From positions 108,041 to 172,040 of the forward strand of contig JAFVCD010000032.1 in assembly GCA_017479425.1 (NCBI GenBank): a stretch of DNA of 64,000 nt. Reading direction: 5' to 3'. The first letter of the stretch is position 1; the number at the start of each line of letters is the position of its first letter. The stretch is from Oscillospiraceae bacterium. GTDB lineage: Bacteria > Bacillota > Clostridia > Oscillospirales > Oscillospiraceae. Both the position numbers and the translations under genes were made by a program. Shown here in pieces: positions 62,201 to 64,000 of this stretch. The notes beneath the pieces were generated by a model. It saw nothing but the letters and a program-made list of their open reading frames with translations, was not told the origin of the DNA and searched no databases.

Positions 62201-63699
62201 AACGTGCCGCCCTCGCCCTCAAAGAAGAAACTGACCTTGCCTTCCGGGGGCTGGTCCTCAGTATCGTAAACGCTTGCCATGGCGCACTTGTAGCCGTTGA
62301 CCATTCCCCCGTCCTTCACGATCAGTGAATCGTCGGAGGACCAGACCCGTATCTGTCCCGTCAGATCGGGTCGCGGAATCTCCCTCCCGTCCGGGGTAAC
62401 TTCCGCAATACGGGCGAACACCGCCTGCGGCTTATCGCCTTTCTTTAACCGGTTGCCGAAGTTCTTATTGATATACATTTTGAAGGACGAGCGTTTCTTT
62501 TTGTCGCCTTCGCCGTCGCCGCTTGCCGCTCCGGCAAGCGCCGCGCCCGCTCCGAGAGTGCCGAGGATGATGATCGCGGGGATTTCGGTGCCGCTATCTT
62601 CTCCCGCTTCTTCTTTGGCTGGCGTGTCGACGACGACATCTGTTTTTCCCGATTCGGTCAAGCCGGAAAAATCGGGGTTGTACTCAATGCTCCCGTATTC
62701 GACGTCAAAGGTCATTCCCAGCGCTTCTATCAGCGCTTCGTTTTTTACGGCAGTCAGCAATTTACGGTATTCGCTCTCGCACTCCTTAACGCCCGCATGC
62801 TGATATGCGGCGTCGTTCGGAGTCTCATAGCGATAGACATGAAAGAGTGAAAAGTTGATCTCCGCGTAATGGTTCGGGAGGTTTTTGACGGGGAGCAGGA
62901 AGAAGTAATTTTCCGTCTGGCTGACTCTGCGGACAGTATACGAGATTTTCGGATAGATTTTATAATCCATGTTCGGAAGGTAGTTCTCGTCCACCTCTTC
63001 CTCGGTAAGAATATGGACGGCTGTTCTCACGCCCGCAATCTCCTGCTCGGTATTTACATACGCGGGATTGTTCGAATACGTTTCCATATCGTGCTCAAAC
63101 CTGCTGTCGATATACTCCTGCGCCGTTTTCCCTGTGTCCACGGGGTAAATATCGATACCGATAATATCGTAGCGGAGTTCCCACGAATAGTTATTGTGGT
63201 AATTCATATACGGCATACTGTCGTCCTGCTCGTATTTTGCCGTATAATACGATTGTTTAAAAGATCCCTTTGCCTCACGCCCGGGAGATTCCGTTGTTTT
63301 CGTTTGATCGGTATCTTCATAATTGAGAGGCCCGACGAATTTGACCGTACGCTCTTTGTTCTGATAGCCTTTGGGTATTGCGTTGAAAAAGCCTGGTACG
63401 GAAGGTGCATATACCTTTATGTTCTGCTTCACGACCCATGTCCTGTTACTATCGAGAAGCATCAACTGTGCGTCGTCAAAGTCTGTGTAACCTTCTTCGG
63501 CGTCACCTAAAAAACGATCGTAATCCAAAGTGGTAATAGCAAAATGAGTACGTCCTCCATCAATACTGTAATCGCCTGTTGAAAGATATTTTGAATAATT
63601 AAATGCTTCCTCGGCAGACGCAGATATGCAGAATAATGGAAACATGAGTGCGCAAAGTATGATAGAGCACAAAGAACGTGCAAATATCCTCATTTTCAT
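59224..63699 (-). CDS. Giant secreted multidomain protein, possibly toxin-like
   Basis: 1491 residues, unrecognised. A signal peptide (1-29) precedes an N-terminal globular domain (about 30-345), a hydrophobic Ala/Gly segment (about 373-394) and several beta-rich domains (about 405-700) that look immunoglobulin-like. A further hydrophobic segment lies near 920-945, then a long Ala/Lys-rich helical region (to about 1130) and a polar C-terminal part with KFGRDIDWTPKVV near 1183 and a Gly/Asn-rich end. The order secretion signal, beta domains, helical stalk, distinct tip recalls polymorphic toxins, but no toxin motif is certain. Translation is coupled by ATGA to the small membrane gene. Confidence 0.75.
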   Translation of the reverse strand: MKMRIFARSLCSIILCALMFPLFCISASAEEAFNYSKYLSTGDYSIDGGRTHFAITTLDYDRFLGDAEEGYTDFDDAQLMLLDSNRTWVVKQNIKVYAPSVPGFFNAIPKGYQNKERTVKFVGPLNYEDTDQTKTTESPGREAKGSFKQSYYTAKYEQDDSMPYMNYHNNYSWELRYDIIGIDIYPVDTGKTAQEYIDSRFEHDMETYSNNPAYVNTEQEIAGVRTAVHILTEEEVDENYLPNMDYKIYPKISYTVRRVSQTENYFFLLPVKNLPNHYAEINFSLFHVYRYETPNDAAYQHAGVKECESEYRKLLTAVKNEALIEALGMTFDVEYGSIEYNPDFSGLTESGKTDVVVDTPAKEEAGEDSGTEIPAIIILGTLGAGAALAGAASGDGEGDKKKRSSFKMYINKNFGNRLKKGDKPQAVFARIAEVTPDGREIPRPDLTGQIRVWSSDDSLIVKDGGMVNGYKCAMASVYDTEDQPPEGKVSFFFEGEGGTFTQNVIFNITVPGIKFFQENLTLPAGILEEPEFLPFEVSEMGDKYEIELSYNGENYEIDLAECDDKNANVHYAVFMETNKEIYDAGVYTEGWLNVTVKNESQTLKGSIKVIRLGTGLCLPVNALNCYRVPKKESLGKEMKAMTPADFETSITEAAAYVLYYDEENHEVRQMAAFPNVTFAPLEGETDEKKKQIQSALDQIRITPKLLKVDGDFANYAFVCEGGFLDAPTRYFVKMTYSADVTIGAGETAKTAHYESAREILLRSQPYRFVAGVKDNHEIDKYDDQIREMLFGIQKVVFEHYLSQLFPLYNMIDRMTAGFDRNYGYDPYQVAKVVDVWERFQTGELKGIGSDVNTYGVADELEALAAATRSWDGWSGVVLRISLDVMTGGASEIVMVALDVNRAAMDYSKASGGKGTAYGYFKAMAVPLVFGVGIGVVAAVGRGASKAIGTAAKKLAPVKTAALMEKAAKVKSVAKEMASLAAADAKRAAGYVVSKIPQGAKTVGDKIGKAINSVVETVNKFDPKLGVPKATRAESVVKESVSKGKAAGDVLIAEAKTAPKTIREKCLDMAGNATNKEGEILYNELIAAKKALQANPTSGAAQIKYNQAIMEFKASHAAVEHANSVLPGEQLAMRAVLNEDIERTMASKIEQKFKNKIAEKYNIDPMTVRFDRATANKDLSTKFGRDIDWTPKVVTKEGGTKYISQATADELLEQAVRETVEETCGKEFAEQFAAKGGFARKLDQTACTIQHKDFFQGGLNTVQQVTDKTRMGEFMGAEKARSVADTLRYKGAHPYAEGARLEKEVLSGLSDVDADKLLKELEAYSKADAATAKTIKLSDNAKKLKEAYSLMEEGMYQPAKYNKLVVQKEGVSLGKGYTETLTNQDYVNARILDRGSGQALTGEMKQRSEAWVGDRITLSEARKACELNGNTLETAIGGVGDAFEKIDAKFGYKIESTKRMNDIKNTVADIGLGGGINTAMNGLGGNGQNSGK

Positions 63700-63989
63700 G
63701 CCGCCGCCACCTCCTTCTTATTTCCGAATACAATCGTGAGCACAATGCCCGCGATCACGCACACGCCGCCGAGAATGACCGGCAGCCAGCCGAACGGGAT
63801 CGCCGAGAGGAGCGCGCCGAGCGCAAAGCCGTATGTAACACCCGAAATGAGTCCGGCGGCTTTTCCGTTATTTGCGATTCGTGATGCTCCGACCTTGCTT
63901 GCCGTCAGCGATTGTGCGAAACGATAAAGGAATCCGTTCCCGCGCCCGAGCGCCATCACGCCGATCAACGCGCCGGATATGGCGGGCAT
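63696..63989 (-). CDS. Small Gly/Ala-rich membrane protein (may extend past window)
   Basis: 97 residues from the ATG at 63989, with two clear membrane helices (about 46-68 and 70-90) and a hydrophobic N-terminal stretch. No ribosome site is visible in the 11 bases left in the window, and the frame stays open to the edge, so the real start may lie beyond. Its stop overlaps the start of the giant secreted protein (ATGA), suggesting the two work together. Function unknown. Confidence 0.65.
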   Translation of the reverse strand: MPAISGALIGVMALGRGNGFLYRFAQSLTASKVGASRIANNGKAAGLISGVTYGFALGALLSAIPFGWLPVILGGVCVIAGIVLTIVFGNKKEVAAA

Positions 63990-64000
63990 TGTGTCTGTCA

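Overview
The window looks like a chromosomal segment of a strictly anaerobic, spore-forming gut-type member of the Clostridia (Oscillospirales/Christensenellales-like). Supporting signs are two rubrerythrins, rubredoxin and flavodoxin, a CotF-type spore coat pair, the Firmicutes gene order rimP-nusA-rnpM-ylxQ-infB-rbfA-nrnA-truB-ribF, a CIRCE heat-shock operator, consensus sigma-A promoters with 17-bp spacers, strong Shine-Dalgarno sites and GC-rich codon use. Many adjacent genes overlap by ATGA, which implies translational coupling.

Layout. 1-8.8 kb: 3' part of a type I pullulanase, nagB, a MotA/TolQ-ExbD type stator operon, CIRCE-controlled hsp20, an SPFH-NfeD pair, a SleB-like hydrolase with a possible RBS-sequestering hairpin, and prfB. 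8.8-15.5 kb: metallophosphoesterase, reverse rubrerythrin, a tagA-like/tmk/DJ-1/mltG operon, purine nucleoside phosphorylase and CotF-like proteins. 15.6-23.3 kb: the large translation/RNA operon on the minus strand. 23.4-34.2 kb: EEP phosphatase, YdeI and TrmH proteins, rubrerythrin, a YhaO/YhaN-like nuclease-ATPase pair, a DUF3793-flavodoxin operon behind a DtxR-like double operator, SGNH hydrolase and DUF4317. 34.3-43.7 kb: ABC exporter with MFS permease, a tocopherol-cyclase-like protein with a 29-residue membrane peptide, GNAT plus GH2 hydrolase, rubredoxin and envelope proteins. 43.7-55.5 kb: infC-rpmI-rplT with an attenuator leader, cca, murC, a shortened amino-acid carrier, a divergent type IIA topoisomerase pair, a transglutaminase-like lipoprotein lacking its Cys, a fumarase beta-type gene and a DivIVA-like protein. 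55.6-64 kb: tRNA-Arg(CCG) and an accessory region holding tRNA 3'-end duplication, integrase and recombinase wrecks, and a 1491-residue secreted protein coupled to a small membrane protein.

The most unusual signal is a dispersed, non-coding palindromic element of about 160 bp present five times (near 1.7, 18.7, 30.8, 47.5 and 54.3 kb). Each copy is bracketed by two copies of the local intrinsic-terminator hairpin, and that hairpin has a different sequence at every site. Read in the direction of the upstream gene, the gene-proximal hairpin has lost its U-tract and the distal one keeps it, whichever way the element points. The element is therefore expected to be transcribed as a 3'UTR and then terminated by the restored terminator. 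Its internal hairpins show compensatory base changes between copies. Two further loci show related architecture: an 88-bp duplication of the prfB 3' end and a 20-bp duplication of the tRNA-Arg 3' end, each around a short palindromic segment. These may be scars of mobile elements that target gene 3' ends. I saw no CRISPR array, rRNA gene or replication origin.
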